Assembly: GCA_009760855.2 (NCBI GenBank)
Contig: WPIO01000141.1
Span: forward strand, 181,001-245,000
Length of the DNA: 64,000 bases
Origin: Cristatella mucedo
Taxonomy: Eukaryota; Bryozoa; Phylactolaemata; Cristatellidae
Reading direction: 5' to 3'
In this document: positions 1 to 11,640 of the stretch, in pieces
How the letters are laid out: each line of letters begins with the position of its first letter
How positions within the stretch are numbered: the stretch's first letter is position 1
Made by a program: the position numbers and the translations under genes
Notes under the pieces: model-generated
Database searches by the model: none
Told to the model about the DNA's origin: nothing
The model's input: the letters and a program-made list of their open reading frames with translations, nothing else

Positions 1-95
1 TATGACCAGCAACTGTGTAGTCCGACAACTGAGCATATAGACAATAGCACAGAGTGAGTGCGACCTACCTCGGGGAGCCTCGGACGACGCACACA

Positions 96-900
96 AGGAA
101 GTGAAACCGAGCTGCCTAGCCAGGATTCCCGTGCCTCGATCACCTCTGACCTGCTAGTTGCTTTGACTACGACCTCGGTGACTGCCGCAGCAAGTTAGCT
201 GGACTCAATTTCCTGTCAGCCTGTTGTTGATACTTGGAATTGAAACCGGTCGTAGCATATCGCTAGTCTGGCTTCATTTTAGGGCGAACCAGAACTGCTC
301 AGCTGAAAAACAGCTTCGTCCTCGAGCTGTGAGCGAGAGGGCAGCTGGTGGGATCATGAAGTCGGATTGCGAGGTACGATTATGAGATAGGATCATGTGG
401 TAGGGTTGTGTGGTAAGATCATAAGGCTGATTGATATCGACTGTCTATGCCATCTTTATTGCTCGAGCTTGCATTTAAGAATAGGGAAACGCTTGCTCAA
501 GATCACTGTCGCCAACGTCACCGTCGCTTCCTGCCGTCCGAGAGTTGCAGGGCTCGTTTCTGTGAGAACGAGGAAGGGCGTCCATGCCATTGGTGGAGCC
601 ACGGGGCAGTAAGTGCAAGTTTCAACGTAGAACCTGGCAGACACCATCAAAAAAGTTCACAAAGTGAGTAATATACTTTTTAAAGTTTATGCAGCTAACC
701 GTAATGGACATCGCTAGTCGACCTGGCAAAGCATGATCTACTCTCCCGTTCTTTTTGGTCAATGCTTTTGGACTACAAAAACTGAATGCACGGTCTCATG
801 AGGATTTGATGTAGCTTCGAGGAATGGCTATACGAATTAAGTCGGAAGAACCGGTGGTATGCTGCCTAGCCTGGTAGGGAGTAGTTCGATTATTGGCTGC
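96..900. repeat. Dispersed repeat block A, copy 1
   Basis: Closely resembles 2267-3010: both start CACACAAGGAAGTGAAAC and share long stretches such as GATACTTGGAATTGAA and GCTAGTCTGGCTT. The right end (TAGCTTCGAGGAATG, CGGAAGA, TGCCTAGCCTGG) resembles antisense LINE-A sequence, so the block is probably a diverged LINE relative. Confidence 0.7.
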
Positions 901-949
901 ATTTACATCAAATTTGTCGTGGGAGAGAACAAATCTGGAGTGTCAGAAT

Positions 950-1510
950 ATACAAAGCATAGATACTGCATCGTCATGTGTCATAGATAGCACTAGAGGA
1001 AAAGCCGGTTCGTTGGGATTTGAAAAATAAATGTCACACATAAACCAAGCTCGACCAGGAGACTGTAGGCTCATCTAAAACGAGTTGGATTTGAAGTAGA
1101 TATTTTGCTCGAAAACGAGTCGGTGCAGGTCAGTTAAAACAAGGTGTCATGTGATGCTTGCACCATTCAAAACTCACATTAAAATAGGTAAAGTCAAGAG
1201 GGTCGAGCTTGCACAAGCATAGAGACGCGATAGGTTTCGTCATCACTAATTTAAAGAGGCGCTACAGCAATGCAAGTGCGAATGTTTGCAATGCCAGTAA
1301 CAAGAAAATGATAGTTTGAGGCGCTCCAAAGAAATGTAATCAAAGCGAACGTACAGCCATATAACATATGCATATAAACGACAGCCTAGCTTGTTCTTGG
1401 CGACTTAAAGGCTATTTGAATGACCCGTAGCAGTTGGCATTTACTGTATGCATTCCCATAGTGTCCCCCTGAGAAAAGACGTAAACCACTAGTGCGCTTT
1501 GGTCAAGCAG
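950..1510. repeat. Dispersed repeat block B, copy 1 (without SINE)
   Basis: Matches 5505-6250 through landmarks such as AAAGCCGGTTCG, AAATAAATGTCACACATAAA, GTGCTTGCACCATTCAA and GACTTAAAGGCTATTTGAAT. The second copy carries a SINE-1 insertion that this copy lacks. No coding content seen. Confidence 0.75.
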
Positions 1511-1764
1511 CGAAAGACTGACGTTTCCCACTGCGGCGGTCGCGAGGAGGCGAAAGCGGAAGTCCGTCGGAGCGGAAGGCGCACGCATGCGCACCGGGCA
1601 AAAGGTCAAGCATCTGCTCTGGGTTTGCTATTTCTGACAGCCAATTATTCATTTCAAGAGAATCGGCTACAACCCTGACGCTCTTACATCTGTGGGCGTG
1701 CGATCGCCGTCACGTGGTTCCGCACCCAGCTGACGCCAGGCTTCCGCCCCCTGCTCTTACATCT

Positions 1765-2078
1765 GTCGACGCCACGAAGTCTGTTGGCTACTGAATGCGT
1801 ACCGAAAGCCGCTTAGGCTGTGAGTGTGCTACACAAAACTCTGCTGCGTAACACCCACGTGGTCTTAATGGCTTTGTGGAGAAACAGACGGAGATACGCT
1901 CATTACATCATCGTCACCCCTAACCATGTCATTAATTTTGTTTTGTTTTTCAAGCATGATTTTACTTACCATTCAATTGCATTTCCTTTTGCAGCAAATG
2001 TAAAGCGCCTAGAAAGAGATTAAGTTCTCTGAGGGCGCTTAATCAAGTACATTATTATTATTATTATCATCATCATGT
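1765..2078 (+). mobile_element. LINE-B tail joined to LINE-A tail
   Basis: 1765-1905 carries the LINE-B 3' end (CGAAAGCCGCTTAGGCTGTG). 1905-2078 carries the LINE-A 3' end with CATGCTTGA-like text, the hairpin AAAGCGCC...GGCGCTT and an ATT/ATC repeat tail. Confidence 0.75.
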
Positions 2079-2266
2079 TACATCGCTACTGACTAAGATG
2101 GCGCCCGGCCTTCGTCGAAGCATCCGGGCACTCGAGAGGGGAGCGTCGAAACGAACGGCAACGAAAGAAGCGCTAGTAGGCCGAACGTATGACCGAAGAA
2201 CGGCGAGTCCGCCAACAGCGGCGCAGCTCAGAGTTAGCGCGGCGACCTACCTCATGCAGCCGCTGA

Positions 2267-3010
2267 CGACGCACACAAGGAAGTGAAACTGAGCTGCCGA
2301 CCAGTAATTCTCGTGCCTCGATTACCTCTGACCTGCTAGTCGCTTTGACAACGACCTTGTTCAGTGCCGCTGCAGGTTATCTGGGCTAAATTTCCAGTCA
2401 GCCTGCTGTTGATACTTGGAATTGAAGCCGGTCGTAGCATGGCGCTAGTCTGGCTTGATATTAGGGCGCGCAAGAACCGTTCGGCCGAGAAAGAAAAAAA
2501 AACACTTTTTCCTCGACCAGTAAGCGAGAGGGCAGCAGGTGGGATCAGGAAGTAGGGTTATGTGTTAAGATTACAATGCCGATTGGTATCGGTTGGCATA
2601 TCATCTTCATTGCTCCGGCTCGCTATTTAAGAATGGACAACGCTCGCGCAAGATCACCGTTGCTGCAGTCACCGTCGGCGCCTGCCGTCCGAGAATTGCA
2701 GGACTCGTTTCTGCGAGAACGAGGAAATCTTCCACGCCAGCGATGGTCGGTCACAAGGCAGCGAGTGCAAGCGTCGCATTAGAATTCGGCCGACGCCACC
2801 AAAAAGCTTGTTTTACAGCTTACAGCTTCGTGGACATCGCCAGTCAATCTGGCAAAGCATGTTCTACTCTCACGCTCCTTGGGCGGCTTGGGAAACGTAA
2901 AACTAAAAGCAGCGTCTCGCGAGGATTTGAGGTAGCTTCGAGGAATGACTGTACGACTTAAGTCGGAAGAGCCTGCGGTACGATACCTAGCCTGGATGGG
3001 GAGTGGTTCC
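2267..3010. repeat. Dispersed repeat block A, copy 2
   Basis: Second copy of the 96-900 block. The small ORFs within it differ in frame between copies and show no protein conservation, so it is treated as non-coding repeat. Confidence 0.7.
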
Positions 3011-3257
3011 GTTCGCGCAGAGTCAGTCTACTACGTCGTCATATAACAAAACATTTTGGGGGAGGAGCAAGGATATGCAGACTCGTCACCAGGAATATCC
3101 GTCTCTACTCTTTAGTTCCTTGTGGGTCAACCGATCGGTCTGGCCGGTCTGGTCGGTCTGAATCGGTCTGGCCGACCGATCAAAACGCAGGGGCTCTACA
3201 CATATACCCTGTGGCCAAGTAAAAATGGTTGACGTTTGAAGGCTCGAGAAAAAACTA

Positions 3258-3700
3258 AGGATAATAATAATAATAATGCACTTGATAAAGCGCCCACAGA
3301 GAACTTAATCTTTTTCTGGGCGCTTTACGTTTGCTGCAAAGTGAAATGCAATTGAATGGGTAAGTAAAATCATGCTTGAAAAACAAACAAAATGAATAAT
3401 ATGGTTAGGGTGACATGCACAGGGTCAGCATGCAAATGTGGTTAGTGGCAGCATGCACAGTGTCAGCACGCATAAGCACATCAAGGACGAATCATAGGGA
3501 CCCACTAAATGCTGTCCTAAATAGGTGTGTTTTTAAGTTCCTTTTAAATGTGCTCAGGTCAGGGGATGTTCTGACGCAGGTCGGGGGAGGGAGTTTCGGG
3601 CTTTGGGAGCGTACGAACTAAATGCACGGTCTCCTAAGGTTTTAAGGTTTGTACAAAGAGATCAAGGATCAAGTCCTTGAATATGGGATGTAACCTTTGC
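3258..3700 (-). mobile_element. LINE-A fragment, 3' part
   Basis: Read on the minus strand it ends with the LINE-A hairpin (GGGCGCTTT/AAGCGCCC) and an (ATT)n tail at 3260-3280. The upstream part is homologous to the RT C-terminal segment, with frame damage. Confidence 0.85.
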
Positions 3701-3783
3701 TTCGTAACCTCATGCTTTGTAACCTATGCTTCAGCCTTCTTGTCTACGTAAAATACCCAGTGAGTCTGTTAATCAAATCCACC

Positions 3784-4550
3784 AATGTAATGTAATGTAA
3801 TGTAATGTATCTCCGTCACTAACTCCACAAAGTCATAAAGACCATGTGGGTGTTACGCAGGAGAGTTTTGTATAGCGCACTCACAGCCTAAGCGGCTTTC
3901 GGTACGCATTCGGTAGCCAACAGACTTCGTCTTACGCAACAAAGAGAAAGTGGGAAGCATAGCAGAGTTAGGAGAGCAGTTGAGGTAGTGAGTAGCATAG
4001 AAGTAGCAGTTCAGGACCGCTGAAAAAGATGTGCCATAGTCGGCAGTTGGAGAGTAGTTGTCGTTGCGTAAGAATTGTGGAAGCGAGTTCCACAGTCTAG
4101 GACCTGCAGAGCTAAAGCTTCTGTCGCCAACTGCCTTCAAGCGGAGGAATGGGACAGCTAATTTATGGTCCACACAGGACCTGAGGGCGCGAACAGGCTG
4201 AAACTGATGCAGCACTTCAGCTAGGTACAAAGGAGCCAAGCCGTGGCGGGCCTTGTGGGTCAGCATAAGAACTTTGCTCTGTATCCTTTGCTCAACCGGC
4301 AACCATCCTTGGTCTTCCAGTAAAAGTGACACGTGCTCAAACCGCTGGGACTTGAAGACCAGCCTTGCAGCCATATTCATAGTCTGCTGTAGTGGCATAT
4401 TAGCTTTCTTTGGTAGCCCGGCCAAAAGGGAATTACAATAATCAAGCCGAGACAGAACTAAAGAGCTAGTTAAATTTTTTACAAGCCACTGTGTGAGACA
4501 GCTTCTAATCTTGGATAGGGATCGGATGTGAAACCCGTAACGGCACACAT
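3784..4550 (-). mobile_element. LINE-B fragment, RT C-terminal region and 3' end
   Basis: A 231-codon open stretch encodes the C-terminal region typical of CR1/L2-type LINEs: LSRLDYCNSLLAGLPKK, WLPVEQRIQSKVLMLTHKAR, HGLAPLYLAELL-like text and RLWNSLPQFL. It is followed by the 3' UTR with AAAGCCGCTTAGGCT and a (TTACA)n tail at 3784-3810. It is 5' truncated, so not a host gene. Confidence 0.88.
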
Positions 4551-4839
4551 TACTCGTACAGCTCGCTTTCGAAAAAAACTGTTTTTAGTGCTTATCTTTC
4601 TTTTATTTATATTCTTGTCATACTACTCTACAATGCTAACTGCAGCGGCGAATTCAACTTCTGCTGGTGTTGGCATTGCGTCTTCATACCAGCCTCCCGG
4701 ATTAGAGCACGGGCTGTGGGACGGATGACGTCGGCCATCAAATCTGTCGTGGGCGGGACTAAATGTGTCGTTCGAAAATTCATACCTAGGAGAAAAGTCG
4801 GCGTCTGTCATGAGGAAAGTCTGTCGCATAAACGCAGCT

Positions 4840-5100
4840 TTAGACAGGCATGATCCAACGAATGAAGGGACCTAAAAGTGAGGGACAAAACCGTAAGTCG
4901 ATTCGCTGCTTGCTTGGGAGCCAATACAGATTTACGATAATTAGTTTAATATAGCCACAGCAATATTTTCTCAACTGCAAGCGCTTGATTGCATAGGTCG
5001 GTAGACATGCTAGTATTGAGCGGCAGAATCCAAGACAGAATGCCTGCAATTCATGGACTTACTTCTAAGCAGGTACCCTGTCTAAGCAGAACCGAATTTT
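4840..5100 (-). mobile_element. LINE-A fragment (degraded)
   Basis: Contains the antisense of the LPSKQRIDLRF and LGPFIRW segments of the LINE-A C-terminal ORF, with frame breaks. Confidence 0.6.
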
Positions 5101-5308
5101 TCCAATCTTAGGATGACAGAAAACAATGCAGATACAGCCGCGCTGGATAGTACGAGAGGCAAGGCAAGATTGTGATTACAGGAAATATATTCGATGCCGT
5201 TTTCAAGAGAGCGTTAGAGGATAATGTGGCCCTCTCTGGATTCATTTCTCGCCTCCTGGCATAGAGCGCTCTAACGTGCGTTCGTGTTCGTTGCAGAATT
5301 CTTCCGAA

Positions 5309-5488
5309 TTTGCATGCTGACCCTGTGCATATCACCCCTAACCATGCTATTCATTTTTTTTTCAAGCATGATTTTACTTACCATTCAATTGCATTTCCCT
5401 TTGCAGCAAATTAAAGCGCCTAGAAAGAGAATAAGTTCTCTGAGGGCGCTTTATCAAGTACATTATTATTATTATTATTATTATTATA
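5309..5488 (+). mobile_element. LINE-A 3' tail with (ATT)n
   Basis: Starts GCATGCTGACCCTGTGCAT and ends with AAAGCGCC...GGGCGCTTTATC and about eight ATT units. No RT sequence, so severely 5' truncated. Confidence 0.88.
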
Positions 5489-5504
5489 TCATCCTTTTGT
5501 ATAT

Positions 5505-6250
5505 ACAAAGCATAGATACTACATGATGATGCTCTTATTGATATCACTATAGGAAAAGCCGGTTCGATCGGGTTTGAGAAATAAATGTCACACATAAACC
5601 TAGCTCGACCAAGAGACTGTAGGCTCATCAAAATGAATTGGATTTTGAGTAGACATTTCGTTCAAAGACGAATCGGTGCAGCTCAGTTCAAACAAGGTGT
5701 CATGTAGTGCTTGCACCATTCAACATTCACATTATTATAGGTTAAGTCAATGAGGTTGAGCTTGCACAAGCTGTATTGCCTGGTACTGCACACGCATAGA
5801 GACGTGATAGGTTTTGTCATCACTAATTTAGAGAGGCGTCGCTGCAATGCCAGTGTAAATGGTGGCAATAAAAGTAACAACAGAAGCGGTAGTTTGAGGT
5901 GCTCCAAAAAATGTAATCAAACCACACGAACAGCTATTTAGCATAAAATAAATAAATCCTAGCTGATTAAACAGCCTCTTTTTGAGACAGTAGAGCCTTT
6001 ACGGCTATCACCGCCGCTTGCAGTGGCGATAAAGAATCATCCACCGCAGCAATCAAACCCACGACCTCGGGACCGAGGTCGGGAAAGCAACCGCCTTACC
6101 TAATGTGCCATCACAGCATAAGCATATAAACGATAGCCCAGCGTGCTCTTGACGACTTAAAGGCTATTTGAATGACCCGCGGCAATTGGCATGCACCGTA
6201 GGCATTCCCGTAGTATACCCTGAGAAAAGACGTAAACCACTCGTTCGCTT
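5505..6250. repeat. Dispersed repeat block B, copy 2 (with SINE-1 insertion)
   Basis: Homologous to 950-1510 except for a roughly 170-bp SINE-1 at about 5946-6118. Both flanks align to the empty copy. Confidence 0.75.
5946..6118 (-). mobile_element. SINE-1 (tRNA-headed), insertion in repeat block B
   Basis: The minus strand carries the tRNA-like head, the palindrome CGACCTCGG/CCGAGGTCG, a B-box-like GGGTTTGATTGC and the tail GATAGCCGTAAAGGCTC. AGCATAA occurs at both edges and is a candidate target-site duplication. Confidence 0.82.
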
Positions 6251-8225
6251 TTTCAGCGACGTCTGGGCTGACAAGTGCTCGCGGATACGTTAGTTTCAAT
6301 GGCACAAAAAATCGGCAGCGACATTCATTTGACCTCACGAATAGACTCGGCCTAAATAAAAATAGTTTCTGATGATAACTATTTAACTGCAATGAGTCAT
6401 AAGTCATTTATAGACATAAACCCAGATTAAATAAGTTCCATATAAAAAATTCAACATAGCTTTATATGTGCACGCGAGGTGTTCTAAATGTCTATGCTAG
6501 TTGTCCTATTTGTCTACGTTAAGAGTCAAAGCAGTAAGGTCAGGTGGTTGGCGGGCTCCACGAACATCTACAGGGTGTGTAGCAGCAGAAAAGCCTTTGC
6601 TGCTATGTGGATTCCGTGGGCAACGAAGCATGGCCACCTGCAAGACTCAAACTCACGACCTGGGTCGCGGATTGAGAGCGACCTTTGATCTCTGGAAATA
6701 TCAGACTTCGCGACGGGCTGGGCACGATCGAGTCGTCTGAAAGCTGGGAGTGCTGACTTATAGAGCTCCTGACCAAACGAAAGCAGGTATGCACCAACGG
6801 ACTTACTTGATAATATGCTGAAAAGCCACTCTGGAATTAATTCAATTCTTCGATCAAGCGTTACCTGGCAGTTCCGAAAGTATGAGGCTCCTCGCCTAAT
6901 CGCGGGCGCAGTGTCTGAGTCCACTTGATGTCCTACACGAGCACTCAAATGGCTTACTGGTGTCTTTGCATGCAAGTTTTATTTACCCAACATCTTATTA
7001 TAGATATTGGGCTGATTTTTTATTAAATTTTTAATTGCACGACAGTCAAATTACCTCTGTGTCGGCCAGATGAACAATAAGTCAACATGTAAAAATGCGT
7101 TGCTGAGTAAATTGCTGACTCAGAACGTGAAACCTCTCTTGGCGGCCCGGAATACATGCCCAACTGCAAAAAGTTTAACTGCTCAGGCAGCAAAAGCATT
7201 TACAATGGTAACTGAGCCATTTTTCATTAAAATACGGATATCCTTGAAATGTCGCTCGAAGCGTGCGAATTTTAATTAGGGACTACCTGCTGGCAGAAGC
7301 CGGGCACCTGATCACCGCTGGCTGCCAGATCCTGCGGTTGTCAAGGTGTAATTCCACGAATGATCGGTCTGCATTTTACCGGAAATATTATTTAGCAGAT
7401 CGTAGTGGGGCTTTTGACGCTTGTTTATTGTTCCATATTTTTGTTCTTTAACTAGATGCTACTGCTTCCCCCACACTATGCTATAGCTGCAGACGGCTAC
7501 GATTACAGCACTCAATCCCGATATCCTAGTGGTTACGACTTCCGCTTATCCGAGCGACTTTATCCGACGTGTTCCGGTAAACAAATGCCACTCTAGAACA
7601 AGCAGAGACGCTGACTTTGTGCCAGCGTCATTTCACTACGGGTTCGGTCCGCCGATATGTCTGAGCCGTCTTTTACTGTTCGCGAACGCTTGCACAAACT
7701 CAGCAGAGGCCATGAGATAGATGATTCGTCAACCAATGGCCACGGGAGAAAGCTGTATCCTGTTTGGCGAGGAAAGACTAGCATTCGTAGGCTGACTGGA
7801 TATGATATCGAACCGTATATGCTAGCTTGTGAGATTCTCGCAGGATGCCTGCCGTAAAGCCGTATTTCTGAGTTCAACCGGAACTAATACACATGCTGAA
7901 GTATCACATCCTTTATTCACAAGTGACACTCCGCACTCCCAGCGAGAGAGAGCCCCAACTGCTCCGCCATGCGTTCACTTCCACACTGCCCCTCTCCTCC
8001 CTATCCGCGGCAACTCTCTGCACCCAAGGTCGGGCAGCTACAATTACCCGACGCAGCAGCAGCTCCTCTTTGGCAGCAACCAACTGGCAAGCCGCAGAGG
8101 AGAGTCGGCCATTGCAACGGCCACAACAACCAAGCCGGCAGCCGCCAAAGCTGACGAAACGCGCTAGTTATAATTATACACGCCCTGCTGCGTAGCTTAT
8201 TATCATCGGCTAAGCTGGCGGATTA
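6251..8225. other. Intergenic DNA without a recognised gene
   Basis: Short ORFs only, with no family I recognise. Around 6590-6690 there is a diverged antisense SINE-like segment (ACTCACGACCTGGGTCG). 7920-8150 is unusually rich in CAG/CCA and codes overlapping low-complexity ORFs in three frames, which argues against translation. Confidence 0.5.
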
Positions 8226-9330
8226 GTGAAGCCTGCGGAACTCAAGCAGACGCTCTCGGATCATGTTGTGCAACTAACGCTTGAGATCGCTGTAACTTAC
8301 AAGTTTTACTGTCGCCATCAATGACCGAGTAAAACAGCGAGGGAATTTACAACCGTCTTGCGTCTTTTGGTGCATCACTGCAGCTTTGACATATTGTCGC
8401 TCAAAGCTCGGCGAAACCAGCTGGTATGTGGCCTTTCTTGCACTGCCTCTCGGCAAACCTATTAACATTTAAGAACCTGGTATTGGCGATAGCGTTAGAC
8501 ATTGAGACAGTAGCAGAACAGTTGCGGAAAAAGCTCGTACCATCGGAGATGGTTCGCGGCATTAAGCTGCCGAACCTTTGCCCTTTGACCCAAGGCGAGC
8601 GAGCCTCACTCTACGCCATTTGCTCGCGAGTGCTCCTCTTACAGCTCAGCCGAGCACGACAGGCGTAGGTGGAGCTCTCACTACCGCAGCGTAAGCTGCA
8701 GCTGTGGTTTACAAGGTCACGTACAAAATGTGTAGAGGTAAAGAGCGGCGTCTGGTGCACAGTGGCAGGAAAAGCGACCACGAGAGCAACAAAATCGCTC
8801 AATTGCTCCGATGGAGGATGTCAGGCACCTCGAAGAGCACCTCATTAACACCATCGACCTTGGGCATCCATTAGACAAGAACGGCATTCATCCCACAGAG
8901 GACCAAGTGGTAGCCATAAAATAACACTTCGCCGCCTACAGACGTGATGTGGTTGACCTCCATTCATTTAAAAAGACGTTGCAACGCTATCCTGGGTTTT
9001 GCCCAACCTGGTACAGGCCTTGCATCCCTTGTGCGAGTTGCTTCAAAAATAAAGCAGGCAGTTACCGACCATTCATTGCCAACAGGCTTTCAAAACCGTT
9101 AAGGAAATTATTAGCTCTTGAAGCGTCCTAGAAGTATAAATCCTCAGTGAAATGCTTGCGCTAGCTTGTGACGCGTCATCTTGCGGTATCTGTCTGTTTC
9201 AAAGGCCCGGTGACTTACGCCGAGGTCTCCGGGCAGGGCAATCGCGTACTGGTCCTCTTCGGGGTCCGTGTGAATAAATGTCTCTGAGCCCACTTCGGTG
9301 TTCTGCGTGTTGCAGCGTACCTGCCGCTTG
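8226..9330 (+). pseudogene. Ty3/gypsy LTR-retrotransposon remnants (gag and pol)
   Basis: Fragments in broken frames match the order of a metazoan gypsy element. Gag-like pieces include AREFTTVLRLL with HHCSFD (8335-8400) and LTFKNLVLAIALDIETVAEQ (from about 8462). Pol-like pieces include GHPLDKNGIHPTEDQVVAIK (about 8860-8922), the end of the reverse transcriptase, then VLPNLVQALHPLCELLQK and the RNase H entry LACDASSCGI (about 9160-9190). Stops and frameshifts are frequent and the protease and RT core are missing, so this is an internally deleted fossil. I saw no LTRs. It is described only as a remnant. Confidence 0.75.
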
Positions 9331-9966
9331 GAGAATGTCAAACTACGCTTTGTACGAACTTAAAGGTAGAAAACATGATAGTAATATTGTTTATTATTAT
9401 GTATGAACTTGGATGTTCTGAATACAATTTGTCCGACGTGGTGGTGGTCCAGCTCACCTTTCTGCCTGCGGCTGTACGGCGCGTTTTCAGCAGGTTCATC
9501 TTGCAGCTCCAGCCGTACAACGTGAAGGTTAGAGAGGTCACGTGGCACACACCTCCTGCACGTTGGAACTCGGGCTCCCTTTCCTCCACCACCCTGACGG
9601 ATAACTTTCCACTAATATCTTACTTGCTCGTAACACTTTAGGTCGAGCTCTTTATTCAGCTATTTGTCTGAGCTGCTCTTTGTCCATAGAACGACTTTCC
9701 GCGGCGTGCCATGAGCACTCAACTAGCGAATCGACCAGCTAGCACTAATATACCTAGCTTCCAACCGCAAATGGTTCGTTCTAGCGATGCTGTTTCGGCA
9801 GTTTAAAATGTCAGTTTAGTTTGATCTGCTGGCAACATATGCATTGATTTCATTATTAAGCTGTGTAAGCCCGAAATTCTTAGTCGAGCCATCTCAATTG
9901 CTTAAGAAGTCGATGTCTATGAGAGCAAAGTAGCTTCTCGTCCGGATGATCCTGCCCCCTTCAGGG
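9331..9966. other. Intergenic DNA, nothing recognised
   Basis: Overlapping ORFs of 62-88 codons on both strands, no domain or motif seen. Confidence 0.4.
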
Positions 9967-10090
9967 CCCATTCAGCGTGGCCACGTGACCATCTTAGCCC
10001 ATTCAGCGTGGCCACGTGACCATCTTAGCCCATTCAGCGTGGCCACGTGACCATCTTAGCCCATTCAGCGTGGCCACGTGACCATCTTGG
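9967..10090. repeat. Four-copy 31-bp tandem array with E-boxes
   Basis: Four head-to-tail copies of a 31-bp unit, at 9967, 9998, 10029 and 10060. The first three are identical and the last differs only at its end. Each unit contains GGCCACGTGACC, placing CACGTG at 9982, 10013, 10044 and 10075. The units adjoin without spacers, so this is not a CRISPR array. Confidence 0.95.
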
Positions 10091-10994
10091 CTGAATTTAG
10101 TAGCAGCTGAATCTTTCTTTGCCAGGATTCTCTTTAATGGCTGCAAGGGCTGCATTGGACACTGGTACAAGGCTCACGTACAGACGTATTATCATTATTA
10201 TTACCAATGCAGCAAAGCAGCCGTGTGGAAGTTAACTAACTGCTGTTAAGGGTGGATCTACAGCATTCGACCACTCCTTTACTGGGCGAGGTAGTGAAGC
10301 CAATATGTAACAGTACTATGTAATATGTACAGTAATATGTACCAATATGTAACAGATATACATAAAAATATAGTATGACTTTTAATTGCATTGATCAATT
10401 GTTTGTGCTGCTTCCGTGAGTGGCTCTGTCCTAAAAAGTAGCCCATCCGAAAACCTGACTTTGCTACATGCTTTGAATTGCTTGCTGTTGTTTGATACTT
10501 TGATTGATTGCAAATTGCAAATTGATTGCTCCATGTTTGCTTTAGGGCAAGCTGACACACATGGTCCACCAAGGGCTGTCTATGTAATGAGCGGCGAGAG
10601 ACAGGTCTTGTTCCCGAGTGTGTTTTTGCAGGTTTAAGATGACCCATAATTCAATCAAAAAGTTGGAAAGACATTATAATGTGTGTAGCTAATGAAGGCA
10701 AGAAAGTAAATTAAATGCACTCTCTACAATGCTTCCTTCTCGAAAGTCGAAGCTCCAAGCAGCACAGGCACAAGCAAACGCCAGGGACGATTACGTGTTT
10801 TCCAACTGAGGCTTCTGCTTCATTTCACACAGGAATGGCCCCAAAGACAAGCAGGCAGATTGCAGGGATAAGTGTAACCCAAGTGTAAGGAAAAATGTCA
10901 TGGATCACACCAGTGCAGGACCAACTGGGCAGCATGTCAACGTCGTGCTGAAAATAAGCATGCTGCTACGATTAGGATAGGGCAGCACCGGCAT
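10091..10994. other. Intergenic DNA, nothing recognised
   Basis: AT-rich stretches with short direct repeats of AATATGTA and TTGCAAATTG. The 122-codon minus ORF (10279-10647) shows no known family. Confidence 0.4.
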
Positions 10995-11640
10995 GTGCAA
11001 TCAGGCGTTTGCAGCTGGTGCAAGACTCTGCAGCTAGGCTTGTCTGTCGTGAGCGTCGCAGGTGCCATACCACACCACTTCTCGCCGACCTGCACTGGCT
11101 ACCAGTCAAGCAACGGATCGACTTCAAGGTTTAGGCGCTCACTTTTAGGTCACGTCATTCTTTGGCTCAAGCCTATCTCTCAGATCTACTCCCTTAGCAG
11201 GTCAAGCATAGTACCACCCTCTTTTCGAAATCCAACAGTTTACGAATACCTCGTACAAACCTCAAATCCTTTGGAAACCGTGCATTTAGTTCGTATGCTC
11301 CCAAAGCCTGGAACTCACTCCCGACTTGCATCAGAACATTTCCGGACTTGACCACATTTAAAAAGAACTTAAAAACGCACCTGTTTAGGACAGCATTTAG
11401 TGGGTACCTGTGATTGGTCCTTCATGTGCCTATTCGCGCTGACAATGTGCATGCTGCCACTAACCACACTTGCATGCTGACCCTGTGCATGTCACCCCTA
11501 ACCATGTTATTCATGTTGTTTATAGCATGATACCAATCACCATCCAGTCGCATTTCCCTTTGCAGCAAATGTAGAGCGCCTAGAAAGCGCACGAATTCTC
11601 TAAAGGCGCTTGATAAATTGTATTAATACTATTATTACCT
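10995..11640 (+). mobile_element. LINE-A fragment, 3' part
   Basis: Broken frames of the RT C-terminal region (FSPTCTGYQSSNGSTSR in a shifted frame), then the 3' UTR, hairpin at about 11573-11611 and an ATT-like tail. Confidence 0.85.

Noticed and set aside
3853-4548. 231-codon minus-strand ORF as a host gene
   Set aside because: It encodes the CR1/L2-type RT C-terminal region, has a near-identical relative at 57848-58414, and ends in a repeat-element 3' UTR.
9967-10090. CRISPR array
   Set aside because: Units are directly adjacent without unique spacers, there are no cas genes, and the genome is eukaryotic.
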